Source: an uncultured Clostridia bacterium
Lineage (GTDB): Bacteria; Bacillota; Clostridia; Oscillospirales; Oscillospiraceae
Direction of reading: 5' to 3'
Assembly (NCBI GenBank): GCA_947177115.1
Contig: CAMWTG010000082.1
Location: 1 to 10,017 of the forward strand
DNA: 10,017 nucleotides
The position numbers were made by a program, and so were the translations under genes. The notes beneath the pieces were generated by a model that had not been told where the DNA came from, searched no databases, and was given only the letters and a program-made list of their open reading frames with translations. Positions 1 to 5,932 of this stretch are shown here, in pieces (position 1 is the first letter of the stretch; every line of letters starts with the position of its first letter).

Positions 1-173
1 TGGTGGGGGAGCTGACCGGCGGCGGCAGCGATGAACGGATGCAGCTGCTCTATGCCCTGCGCCCTTTTCTGAAAGAGGAGCGGCGGGACAAGGTGGAACG
101 GGCCGCCAAGACGGCAAGGCTGATCCATGTTGGGAAAAAGCTGCTGCAGTCCATGGGGGAGAACGATGTATAA
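1..173 (+). CDS. Small unknown protein, C-terminal part only
   Basis: An open frame enters from the left edge (first complete codon at 3) and stops at TAA 171-173, giving the last 56 residues. They are charged and look helical, with a core reading LLYALRPFLKEERRDKVERA followed by a KTARLIHVGKKLLQSMG stretch. The alternation of basic and leucine residues suggests an amphipathic helical pair. I do not recognise a named family. The next gene starts at ATG 166, so the two overlap by 8 bases and are probably translationally coupled; the Shine-Dalgarno for that gene (GGGGGAGA, about 155-162) lies inside this one. The true start is outside the window. That the frame is coding is inferred from its non-random composition and the tight overlap. 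Confidence 0.6.
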   Translation, partial: VGELTGGGSDERMQLLYALRPFLKEERRDKVERAAKTARLIHVGKKLLQSMGENDV

Positions 174-537
174 CCGGTATGTACGCAACGATGCCGGACG
201 ATATGAGCGCGTCCCCGTTCAGGACGATCCGCCGCCCCAGCAGCACGAAGACCACGGACCGCAGTACGGCGCTCCGCCTCCTCCGGAGCCGGAGTACGAT
301 CCTGGACCTGGAGGAGGCGGTTTTCCGCCGCCAGGCTTCGGGCAGCGGGGGGGCGGCGGTAATCCCCCGCCGCCTCACAGCGGAAAAAAGGGCCTTTTGT
401 CCGGCATCCTGGAAAAACTGAACCTGAAGGATGTGGATACCGGGGACCTGCTCCTGCTGATCCTAATCTTTCTGCTGTTTCGGGAGGGTGAGGACGAGGA
501 GCTGCTGATCGCCCTGGGACTGCTGCTGATTCTGTAG
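166..537 (+). CDS. Pro/Gly-rich protein with hydrophobic C-terminal tail
   Basis: The product has 123 residues. Residues 1-20 are polar with several Tyr and Arg (MYNRYVRNDAGRYERV). Residues about 22-72 are low-complexity, rich in Pro and Gly (runs of PPPP, GGGG). Then comes a short basic linker (GKKGLLSGILEKLNLKD), and the tail has two hydrophobic stretches, about 94-105 (DLLLLILIFLLF) and 113-123 (LLIALGLLLIL), split by an acidic REGEDEE segment. That looks like a membrane-associated tail with a disordered, probably cytoplasmic, head. The start at 166 was chosen over ATG 127 because a GGGGGAGA ribosome binding site sits just before it and because it gives the short overlap with the upstream gene. 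Family and function are unknown to me. It ends shortly before a terminator, so it is probably the last gene of its transcript. Confidence 0.65.
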   Translation: MYNRYVRNDAGRYERVPVQDDPPPQQHEDHGPQYGAPPPPEPEYDPGPGGGGFPPPGFGQRGGGGNPPPPHSGKKGLLSGILEKLNLKDVDTGDLLLLILIFLLFREGEDEELLIALGLLLIL

Positions 538-591
538 CAGAAGGGACGCAAACGTTCCGATTGCGCATCCTCCATAACGGCAAGGCCATGG

Positions 592-635
592 AAAAAGCGG
601 CAGGCGCCCCTGAACCGGTGCGCCTGCTGCTTTTT
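592..635. terminator. Bidirectional intrinsic terminator between convergent genes
   Basis: A 16-base-pair stem is formed by 592-607 (AAAAAGCGGCAGGCGC) and 620-635 (GCGCCTGCTGCTTTTT), with one G-T wobble at 599/628 and a 12-base loop. The A-run on the left and T-run on the right give a U-tract in either direction. It lies between the plus-strand gene ending at 537 and the minus-strand xdhC ending at 703, so it can end both transcripts. Bases 538-702 hold nothing else that I recognise. Confidence 0.85.
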
Positions 636-702
636 CTTCTTAAGCCATAATGCCGGGATCGCGGGATCCATACGGGGAAACAAAACTCTTCCGCCAGTCC
701 CC

Positions 703-1191
703 TTATGCCTTCCCCAGCCTTTTCAGCATGGTCTTTTTCACCGCCCGGAGGATATTCTCATACCCGGTACAGCGGCACAGGTGGCCGGAAAGGAGTTTTC
801 TCAGTTCGTCATCGGTGTACTCCTTCCCGCTCTCCAGGATTTCAATAGAAGTCATGATAAATCCGGGCGTACAGAACCCGCACTGAATCGCCGCCTCGTC
901 AATAAACGCCTGCTGGATATCCGCCAGCTCGCCATTGGGTCCCAGCAGTCCCTCCAGGGTCCGGATGTTCTTTCCATCCGCCCATGCGGCCAGATACAGG
1001 CAGGAGTTGAAGCACTCGCCGTCAATGATCACATTGCAGGCCCCGCACTCGCCCACCTCGCAGCCCTTCTTCACGCTGGTCAGCCGGAAATCATTGCGCA
1101 GCATATCCGTCAGAGACGCCCGCACATCCACCATCTGCTCCACTTCCCTGCCGTTGATGGTGCAGCGGATCAGCTTATACTGTGTACTCAT
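703..1191 (-). CDS. xdhC: Xanthine dehydrogenase, iron-sulfur subunit XdhC
   Basis: This 162-residue protein is the electron-transfer subunit of a molybdenum hydroxylase. It carries electrons from the molybdenum site to FAD through two [2Fe-2S] clusters. The N-terminal plant-ferredoxin-type domain has ligands Cys44, Cys49, Cys52 and Cys64 (CEVGECGAC...C). The C-terminal helical domain has Cys104, Cys107, Cys139 and Cys141 (QCGFCTPG ... CRCTGY), with Gln103 at the position that normally contacts the molybdopterin. All eight ligands are present and the length fits the family (about 160). SCLYLAAWADGKNIRTLEG closely resembles E. coli XdhC. Its ATG overlaps the xdhB stop in an ATGA, and a GGGAGGTGA ribosome binding site lies at 1198-1206 inside xdhB, so translation is probably coupled. 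It is the last gene of the operon. The substrate (xanthine or another purine) is inferred from family likeness. Confidence 0.95.
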   Translation of the reverse strand: MSTQYKLIRCTINGREVEQMVDVRASLTDMLRNDFRLTSVKKGCEVGECGACNVIIDGECFNSCLYLAAWADGKNIRTLEGLLGPNGELADIQQAFIDEAAIQCGFCTPGFIMTSIEILESGKEYTDDELRKLLSGHLCRCTGYENILRAVKKTMLKRLGKA

Positions 1192-2072
1192 GCCAGTTCA
1201 CCTCCCGCCAGTTTGATGGATTCCATCAATCCCCGCTTGGCCAGTTCCACGGCAATATGTTCCCGGAACGCCTTGCTGGCCCGCCAGCTGTCCCGGGGGT
1301 GGATGTCCGCCAGCACAGCCGCGCCGAAAGCATCCACCGTCTCCGCGTTCACAGGTTTTCCATTCGCCGCTGCCTCGGCGGAGGGCGCCCGCATGGGAAT
1401 GGGGCCCGCCACGCCGTAGGCGATCCGGGCGCGGACAATGGTCTTTTTATCCTCACTGAGCACCACGTTCACAGAGCATCCGGTGGTGGCAATGTCCATA
1501 GCGTTGCGCATGGCATACTTGATGTAATGGCCAAAGCAGCCCGCGTAGCTGGTCTTGGGGATCAAAATGGCGGTCTGGATCTCATCCGGGCGGATGTCCA
1601 CCTTTCCGGCGGAGAGATAGAACTCCTGGATGGGGATCCGCCGCACGCCCTCCGCGCCGGTCAGCTCAACAACGGCATCCCAGGCGAACAGTGTAGATGC
1701 GGAATCAGCGGAGGTCACGCCGTTGCAGGTATTGCCGCCGATCGTCCCCGCGTTGCGGATCTGGGGGCCCCCCACCATGTCCACCGCTTCGCCCAGTACA
1801 TTGATATACTTCTGGATAATGGGATCACGGGTGATGTGGCTGAAACTGGTCAGGGAGCCGATGCGGATGTTTTCGTCTTCATCAATGGTCACGCCCCGCA
1901 TTTCGTTGATGCCGTAGATGGAGATAAGCTCCTTCCCGGCCCGTTTGCCCTCCCGCATCTGGACCAGCACATCAGTGCCCCCGGCGAGGATCTGGGCCTC
2001 CGGGTGCTCCAGCCGCAGGCGCACCGCGTCCTGGACACTGGTGGCCTCATAGAGCGCTTTCAAATCATACAT
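1188..2072 (-). CDS. xdhB: Xanthine dehydrogenase, FAD-binding subunit XdhB
   Basis: The product has 294 residues and is the flavin subunit that passes electrons from the FeS clusters to NAD+ or another acceptor. FAD-contact motifs are visible: AGGTD at 30-34 and VGGPQIRNAGTIGGN at 100-114, followed by TCNGVTSADS as in E. coli XdhB. KYAMRNAMDIATTGC and SWRASKAFREH near the C-terminus also fit that subfamily, as does the length (about 292 in E. coli). I chose ATG 2072 (MYDLKALYEAT) rather than an in-frame ATG at 2129: it has an AGGAGGA ribosome binding site at 2081-2087, matches the family N-terminus and avoids overlapping the upstream gene. That binding site overlaps the stop codon (2086-2088) of the upstream unknown gene, which suggests coupling. 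Its 3' end overlaps xdhC by 4 bases. Confidence 0.94.
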   Translation of the reverse strand: MYDLKALYEATSVQDAVRLRLEHPEAQILAGGTDVLVQMREGKRAGKELISIYGINEMRGVTIDEDENIRIGSLTSFSHITRDPIIQKYINVLGEAVDMVGGPQIRNAGTIGGNTCNGVTSADSASTLFAWDAVVELTGAEGVRRIPIQEFYLSAGKVDIRPDEIQTAILIPKTSYAGCFGHYIKYAMRNAMDIATTGCSVNVVLSEDKKTIVRARIAYGVAGPIPMRAPSAEAAANGKPVNAETVDAFGAAVLADIHPRDSWRASKAFREHIAVELAKRGLMESIKLAGGELA

Positions 2073-2085
2073 GGAACAATTCCTC

Positions 2086-2592
2086 CTAGTTAAGTGAGCG
2101 AGTGAGTGGATCGACCGTATACACGACATTGGGCGCGTCCGGACTACTCCGGACCAGGATCAATCCCTCAATGGAATCATAAAAACCGCGAAAGGATACA
2201 TTAGCGATCCAAAGGGAATCCTCCTTCATGTAGATGAAGTCCCCGCGTCCGGCCAGCCGTTCGGCTTCTACAAAATAGCCGGAGTAGATTATGCCGGACC
2301 ATTTGTCCCGCAGCCCCGCCAAGAAAGAGCTCTGCGTGGGCTCCATCCTGGGTGCGGACACATACGATGTGCCGTCCAGCTCTATCGTCCCCCGCGCCAT
2401 TGTTCCCCGGAAAAAGGAGCGGTGGAGCGTGATATCCATCTGGAGAATATCGGACCCTCCCGTGCCGTCATATACCGTTACATCCAGCGCACGGTGGAGC
2501 GGGATATGGTACCAGATCGCGAACAGGACCAGGCCGGCCAGGATGATCCCCACCGCCCAGCGTCTGAGCCCCGTTTTCTTCGCGCGTTCCAT
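2086..2592 (-). CDS. Unknown single-span membrane protein inside the xdh operon
   Basis: The product has 168 residues and I recognise no family. A basic N-terminus (MERAKKTGLRR) precedes one hydrophobic segment at about 12-30 (WAVGIILAGLVLFAIWY), so it should be anchored with the N-terminus in the cytoplasm and about 135 residues outside. The rest alternates hydrophobic and polar residues in short strands and looks beta-rich; there is no Cys pair or catalytic signature. Its ATG directly abuts the xdhA stop (TAG 2593-2595), an AGAGGAAGGG ribosome binding site lies in the end of xdhA, and its own stop overlaps the xdhB binding site, so it is built into the operon. GC is lower than its neighbours: by hand count about 42% in 2161-2220 against about 72% in 2881-2940 of xdhA. 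That may mean later acquisition. A role in the Xdh complex is not shown by the sequence. Confidence 0.8.
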   Translation of the reverse strand: MERAKKTGLRRWAVGIILAGLVLFAIWYHIPLHRALDVTVYDGTGGSDILQMDITLHRSFFRGTMARGTIELDGTSYVSAPRMEPTQSSFLAGLRDKWSGIIYSGYFVEAERLAGRGDFIYMKEDSLWIANVSFRGFYDSIEGLILVRSSPDAPNVVYTVDPLTRSLN

Positions 2593-4878
2593 CTACAGCA
2601 GCCCTTCCTCTTTGAACCGGGCAAAGAGGACATGGGGCGTCATAGGCGCCTGATTGATAGACACGCCGGTGGCCTGCAGGACCGCGTTACGGATGGCCGG
2701 GGCCGGGGAGCAGGCCGGGGGCTCGCCCAGGGCCTTGGTGCCGTAGGGGCTGGTGGGCTCAGCGTTCTCCACAAACTCCGCCTGGAGCGTGGGATGGTCC
2801 ATAAAGGTGGAGAGCTTGTAGTCCAGCAGGTTATTGTTCAGGGGCCGGCCGGTCTTTTCGTCAAAGAGCAGCTGCTCGCTCATGCCGTAACCGATGCCCA
2901 TGGACATGCCGCCGTGGACCTGGGCCTCCGCCAGGGCGGGGTTGATGAGCTTGCCGCAGTCGTGGACGTTGACGATGTCCAGCAGCTTCACCTTGCACAT
3001 GGGGATGTCCACCTCCACCTCGGCAAAGGTGCAGCCGAAGGAGTAGGCGTTGTTCTTGATCTGGTATGTACTCTCGGCGGTGATGTGCTGGGAGTGGGTC
3101 AGGCTGTAGAGGGCCTCGGTGGCCAGCTCGCCCAGGGTCATCAGCTCCCGGCCATCGGTGACGCGGATGACCTTCCCATCCACCAGGTCCAGGTTTTCCT
3201 TCATCTGCCTCGTCAGCTCCACGGCGTAGGTGAGAATGCGGTCCTTGAGGATCTGACCCGTCTGCCGCAGGGCGAAGCCGCCGGTATAGGTCTGCCGGGA
3301 AGCGTAAGCGCCGGTGCCAAAGGGCGTGACATCGGTGTCCTGGGTGGAGACCATGTGGACGTCCTCGAAGGGGATGCCGATGGCGTCCGCCGCCATCTGG
3401 GCGAATGCGGTGTCGCAGCCCTGGCCGATCTCCGTCTCGCCGGTCTGGACCTGGACGGACCCGTCCTGATTGAGGACCATACGACAGGAGGAGGACTCCA
3501 GGGAGATAGGCCACACGGCGGTGTTGTACCAGAACAGCGCCATGCCGATGCCCCGCCGCACGGGGCCGGTCTGGTTGGCGTACTCCGCCCGTTTTCGCTC
3601 ATAGTCAATGGCCGTCTTGCCCTTGTCCATGACCTGGCGGAAGGTGTCGTAGTAATTTTCGTTCTTGCTGAAGCCATCCACGTAGCCCTTGGGCATAACG
3701 ATCTGATAGCGGTACTCCATGGGCTCCCGGCCCAGAGCCCGGGCCACATCGTCAATGTGGCTCTCACCGGCCCACATGGCCTGGGGGATGCCGTAGCCCC
3801 GCATGGCTCCGGCGGAGGGGCGGTTGGTAAATACGGTGTAGGCATCGCCCTCCACATTGGGGCAGGGGTAGATCTGAGGAAAGGCCCCCATGCCCTTGGC
3901 CACAATGCCGTGACCGTGGGAGGCGTAGCCGCCCTGGTTGGAGAAGCACTCGATCTTCCGGGCGGCAAAGGTCCCGTCAGGCCGCACCCAGGAAATGATG
4001 TGGGTCCGGATGGCGTGGCGGACCCGGTTGGAGACGAAGGTCTCCTCCCGCGTACAATCGATCTTCACCAGCCGTCCCCCCAGCTGGGTGGTCAGCCAGG
4101 CGCACAGAGGCTCATACAGCGCGTCCTGCTTGTTGCCGAAGCCTCCGCCGATGTAGGGCTTGACGATCCGCACCTTTCCCCAGGGGATGCCCAGGGCCTG
4201 TCCGCACACCCGGCGGACAATATGGGGGATCTGGGTGGAAGAGGTGACTGTGATGCGCCCGCCCTCCATTTGGGCGGTGCAGATATGGTTTTCAATGTGG
4301 CAGTGCTGGACGGTGGGCGTGTCGTACCAGCCCTCCACCCTGATAAGTCCCGGCTCCTTGCTGGCGGCCTCATAGTCGCCGTTCCGGATCTGGGTATGGG
4401 CCAGAATGTTGTTCGGGTATTTCTCATGGATTTGGGGCGCACCCGGTTCCATGGCCTTCTGCACGTCCAGCACAAAAGGGTACTCCTCGTACTCCACCTC
4501 CACCAGCCGTGCCGCCTGGGCGGCGGCTACCTCATTTTCCGCCACTACCACGGCCACCTCATCGCCGTAGTAACGCACATGGCGGTTGAGCAGCAGCCGG
4601 TCGGCCACGTCCTGATGGTGGGGGTCGGTGGACCAGGGGTGCCCGGCGGTGGGAAAGGGAATGTCCGGTACATCGAAGCAGGTGAATATCTTCACCACGC
4701 CGGGGATCTGTTCCGCCCGGGCGGTATCCACTTTTTGCACCATGCCGTGCGCAATGGAGGAGTGGACGATACGGGTGACCAGGGCGGAGCGATCGCATAG
4801 GTCATCAGTGTATTTGGCGCGTCCGGCCGCCTTGTCAAAGGCGTCCACGCGGAGTTTGCTTTGTCCTACGCTGCTCAT
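2593..4878 (-). CDS. xdhA: Xanthine dehydrogenase, molybdopterin-binding subunit XdhA
   Basis: The product is the 761-residue catalytic subunit, which hydroxylates a purine-type substrate with water oxygen at the molybdenum site. The N-terminal a/b-hammerhead domain covers about 17-125 and the two molybdopterin-binding domains about 145-390 and 410-740. Visible motifs are IGGGFGNKQD (243-252, Gln251 near the Mo oxo ligand), AMRGYGIPQ (358-366, the counterpart of the AFRGFG active-site motif), EIGQG (483-487, cofactor loop) and GTKALGEPP, with Glu719 as the expected catalytic base. Long stretches such as SSTQIPHIVRRV and VRIVKPYIGGGFGNKQD recall E. coli XdhA (752 residues). No in-frame TGA is present, so it is not a selenoprotein by coding. 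I chose ATG 4878 because the AGGAGG at 4888-4893 is 9 bases away; ATG 4884 would be only 3 away. The exact substrate is inferred. Confidence 0.95.
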   Translation of the reverse strand: MSSVGQSKLRVDAFDKAAGRAKYTDDLCDRSALVTRIVHSSIAHGMVQKVDTARAEQIPGVVKIFTCFDVPDIPFPTAGHPWSTDPHHQDVADRLLLNRHVRYYGDEVAVVVAENEVAAAQAARLVEVEYEEYPFVLDVQKAMEPGAPQIHEKYPNNILAHTQIRNGDYEAASKEPGLIRVEGWYDTPTVQHCHIENHICTAQMEGGRITVTSSTQIPHIVRRVCGQALGIPWGKVRIVKPYIGGGFGNKQDALYEPLCAWLTTQLGGRLVKIDCTREETFVSNRVRHAIRTHIISWVRPDGTFAARKIECFSNQGGYASHGHGIVAKGMGAFPQIYPCPNVEGDAYTVFTNRPSAGAMRGYGIPQAMWAGESHIDDVARALGREPMEYRYQIVMPKGYVDGFSKNENYYDTFRQVMDKGKTAIDYERKRAEYANQTGPVRRGIGMALFWYNTAVWPISLESSSCRMVLNQDGSVQVQTGETEIGQGCDTAFAQMAADAIGIPFEDVHMVSTQDTDVTPFGTGAYASRQTYTGGFALRQTGQILKDRILTYAVELTRQMKENLDLVDGKVIRVTDGRELMTLGELATEALYSLTHSQHITAESTYQIKNNAYSFGCTFAEVEVDIPMCKVKLLDIVNVHDCGKLINPALAEAQVHGGMSMGIGYGMSEQLLFDEKTGRPLNNNLLDYKLSTFMDHPTLQAEFVENAEPTSPYGTKALGEPPACSPAPAIRNAVLQATGVSINQAPMTPHVLFARFKEEGLL

Positions 4879-4887
4879 GGGCATCGG

Positions 4888-4893
4888 CCTCCT
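4888..4893 (-). promoter_or_regulatory. Ribosome binding site deciding the xdhA start
   Basis: On the minus strand AAAAGGAGG is followed by CCGATGCCCATG. The second ATG (4878) is 9 bases from the AGGAGG core and the first (4884) only 3, so the second is favoured. Confidence 0.8.
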
Positions 4894-4908
4894 TTTATTG
4901 GATATAAG

Positions 4909-4921
4909 AGAGAAATTCTCT
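4909..4921. promoter_or_regulatory. Short inverted repeat in the xdhA leader, possible operator
   Basis: AGAGAA (4909-4914), one central A, TTCTCT (4916-4921) form a perfect 6+1+6 inverted repeat. It lies between the predicted xdhA transcription start (about 4938) and the ribosome binding site. The position suits a repressor site or a small leader hairpin; no regulator gene is in the window, so its role is a guess. Confidence 0.35.
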
Positions 4922-4944
4922 AAGCGCATATGTGTATTTTTATC

Positions 4945-4973
4945 ATTATAGCACAAGGCCGCCGCTGTGTACA
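4945..4973 (-). promoter_or_regulatory. Sigma-A-type promoter of the xdh operon
   Basis: On the minus strand a perfect -10 box TATAAT (4945-4950) lies 17 bases from TGTACA (4968-4973), a 4-of-6 match to the -35 consensus. Transcription would start near 4938, about 60 bases before xdhA. Confidence 0.7.
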
Positions 4974-5021
4974 GGATTATGATCCATTTCCGCTATTCTA
5001 TTTGCAGGATAACGTTGGCCG

Positions 5022-5051
5022 TTGACTAAGCCCGCCCCGCCGGGGTATACT
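5022..5051 (+). promoter_or_regulatory. Sigma-A-type promoter of mocA
   Basis: TTGACT (5022-5027), an 18-base GC-rich spacer and TATACT (5046-5051) each match consensus at 5 of 6. The predicted start is near 5058, about 27 bases before the mocA ATG, with an AAGGGGG ribosome binding site at 5068-5074. It points away from the xdh promoter; the two -35 boxes are 48 bases apart, so one bound regulator could affect both. Confidence 0.75.
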
Positions 5052-5084
5052 ACCATTTAGAAACGCGAAGGGGGAACGGACGGT

Positions 5085-5669
5085 ATGCGAATTGGCTGCA
5101 TAGTCATGGCCGCGGGGGATGCCCGGCGGTTCGGAGAAAACAAGCTGGCGGTGGACTTTGGCGGCAAACCGCTGATCCTTTGGGCGCTGGAGGCTGTCCC
5201 GGCGGAACGGTTCGCCGCTGTGGCGGTGGTGACCCAGTACTCGGAAGTGGAAGAGCTGGCGCGGGAGTTCGGGTTCCTCCCTGTTCATAATCCCCACCCC
5301 GACTGGGGCATCAGCCACACCATCCGCCTGGGACTGGAGAAGGTCGGGGACTGCGGCGCCGCTTTGTTCCAGGTCTCCGACCAGCCCCTGCTGCGGCGGG
5401 AAACGGTGGCGGCGGAGGTGGATTTCTTTCTGGAGCATCCGGACAAGCTGGTGGGCCTGAGCCACGGCGGCGTCCGGGGCAATCCCTGCATCTTCCCCGC
5501 CGCCTACTTCCCCGAGCTGCTGGCTCTTACCGAGGATCACGGCGGCAGCAGCGTCATCCGCCGCCACGAGGAGGACCTGCTGCTTTTTGAGGCTCCCGCC
5601 CAGGAGTTGGAGGATGCGGACACCAGGTGCGCCCTGCTGGCTATGGCGGAGAAAAGCCGGCTGGTATAG
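5085..5669 (+). CDS. mocA: MocA-like molybdenum cofactor cytidylyltransferase
   Basis: This 194-residue cytoplasmic nucleotidyltransferase is the length of E. coli MocA (about 192). It would transfer CMP from CTP to Mo-molybdopterin, making the cytosine dinucleotide cofactor used by xanthine dehydrogenase-family enzymes. The Rossmann-like NTP-binding start is clear: VMAAGDARRFGENKL at 7-21 with Arg14/Arg15 and Lys20. The metal-binding Asp is in QVSDQPLL (Asp99). GGVRGNPCIFP (128-138) and EDHGGSSVIRRH (150-161) fit the family. The guanylyl-transferring relative MobA shares the fold; the call to MocA rests on the sequence type and on the divergent xdhABC genes next door. ATG 5085 has AAGGGGG about 10 bases upstream. 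The stop TAG (5667-5669) is inside the left end of an inverted-repeat element that begins at 5665. Confidence 0.88.
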   Translation: MRIGCIVMAAGDARRFGENKLAVDFGGKPLILWALEAVPAERFAAVAVVTQYSEVEELAREFGFLPVHNPHPDWGISHTIRLGLEKVGDCGAALFQVSDQPLLRRETVAAEVDFFLEHPDKLVGLSHGGVRGNPCIFPAAYFPELLALTEDHGGSSVIRRHEEDLLLFEAPAQELEDADTRCALLAMAEKSRLV

Positions 5670-5825
5670 TCGGCACACTTGAGAATCGGTAAAAAGGAGG
5701 CGGGGAAAAATGCGGTGTGGCAAGGCGGAGGACGCGGGCGGGCTGACGCCCGTCAAGGACGACAACGCAGTCCACGCTACATTTTTACCGCCGAACTTTA
5801 CCGATTTTCGAGTGTGTTGACTATA
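5665..5825. mobile_element. MITE-like inverted-repeat element at the mocA stop codon
   Basis: The first 29 bases (5665-5693, starting TATAGTC) pair with the last 29 (5797-5825, ending GACTATA): 25 Watson-Crick pairs and 4 G-T pairs. The repeat continues imperfectly inward (GGCGG, AAAAATG, GTGTGG against their complements), with a small central hairpin near 5734-5756. No gene fits in it. Terminal repeats starting TAGTC flanked by TA on both sides are what a TA-targeting transposase (IS630/Tc1-mariner type) would leave; that origin is inferred. The first TA of the left end belongs to the mocA codon for Val194 and the following TAG is the mocA stop. Confidence 0.75.
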
Positions 5826-5860
5826 TAGCCGGTGCGCCGCTGCCCGCATGAGAATCCGCT

Positions 5861-5898
5861 CAGAAATCTCCCGCCCCAACAAGGGCGGGAGATTTCTG
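5861..5898. terminator. Strong hairpin between convergent mocA and rqcH, no U-tract
   Basis: CAGAAATCTCCCGCCC (5861-5876) and GGGCGGGAGATTTCTG (5883-5898) form a perfect 16-base-pair stem with a 6-base loop. It lies between the 3' ends of mocA (plus) and rqcH (minus), the place for a shared terminator, but neither side has the usual T-run. It may work with other factors, protect 3' ends, or be a repeat. Confidence 0.5.
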
Positions 5899-5901
5899 CA
5901 T

Positions 5902-5921
5902 CGGGACGGGGTCCCGTCCCG
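5902..5921. repeat. GC-rich palindrome just after rqcH
   Basis: CGGGACGGG (5902-5910), GT, CCCGTCCCG (5913-5921) form a near-perfect palindrome 11 bases beyond the rqcH stop. With the hairpin at 5861-5898 it makes two stem-loops in tandem downstream of rqcH. No T-run follows. Confidence 0.45.
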
Positions 5922-5932
5922 GACGGTCCGTT

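Noticed and set aside
1188..2129. Longer xdhB starting at ATG 2129
   Set aside because: It would overlap the upstream gene by 44 bases and add residues unlike the family; ATG 2072 has an ideal AGGAGGA.
2422..4800. A 792-codon open frame on the plus strand opposite xdhA
   Set aside because: It is the mirror of GC-rich xdhA codon bias: His/Gly/Leu-rich, no domain, no ribosome binding site. The minus strand encodes a full, motif-complete XdhA.
2593..4956. Longer xdhA starting at ATG 4956
   Set aside because: The extra N-terminus would be encoded by the promoter and leader region, including the -10 box; the family N-terminus begins at the later ATG.
4998..5882. A 294-codon open frame on the minus strand over mocA and the inverted-repeat element
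   Set aside because: It runs through the mocA promoter and the element, has no family likeness and is opposite a motif-bearing gene.
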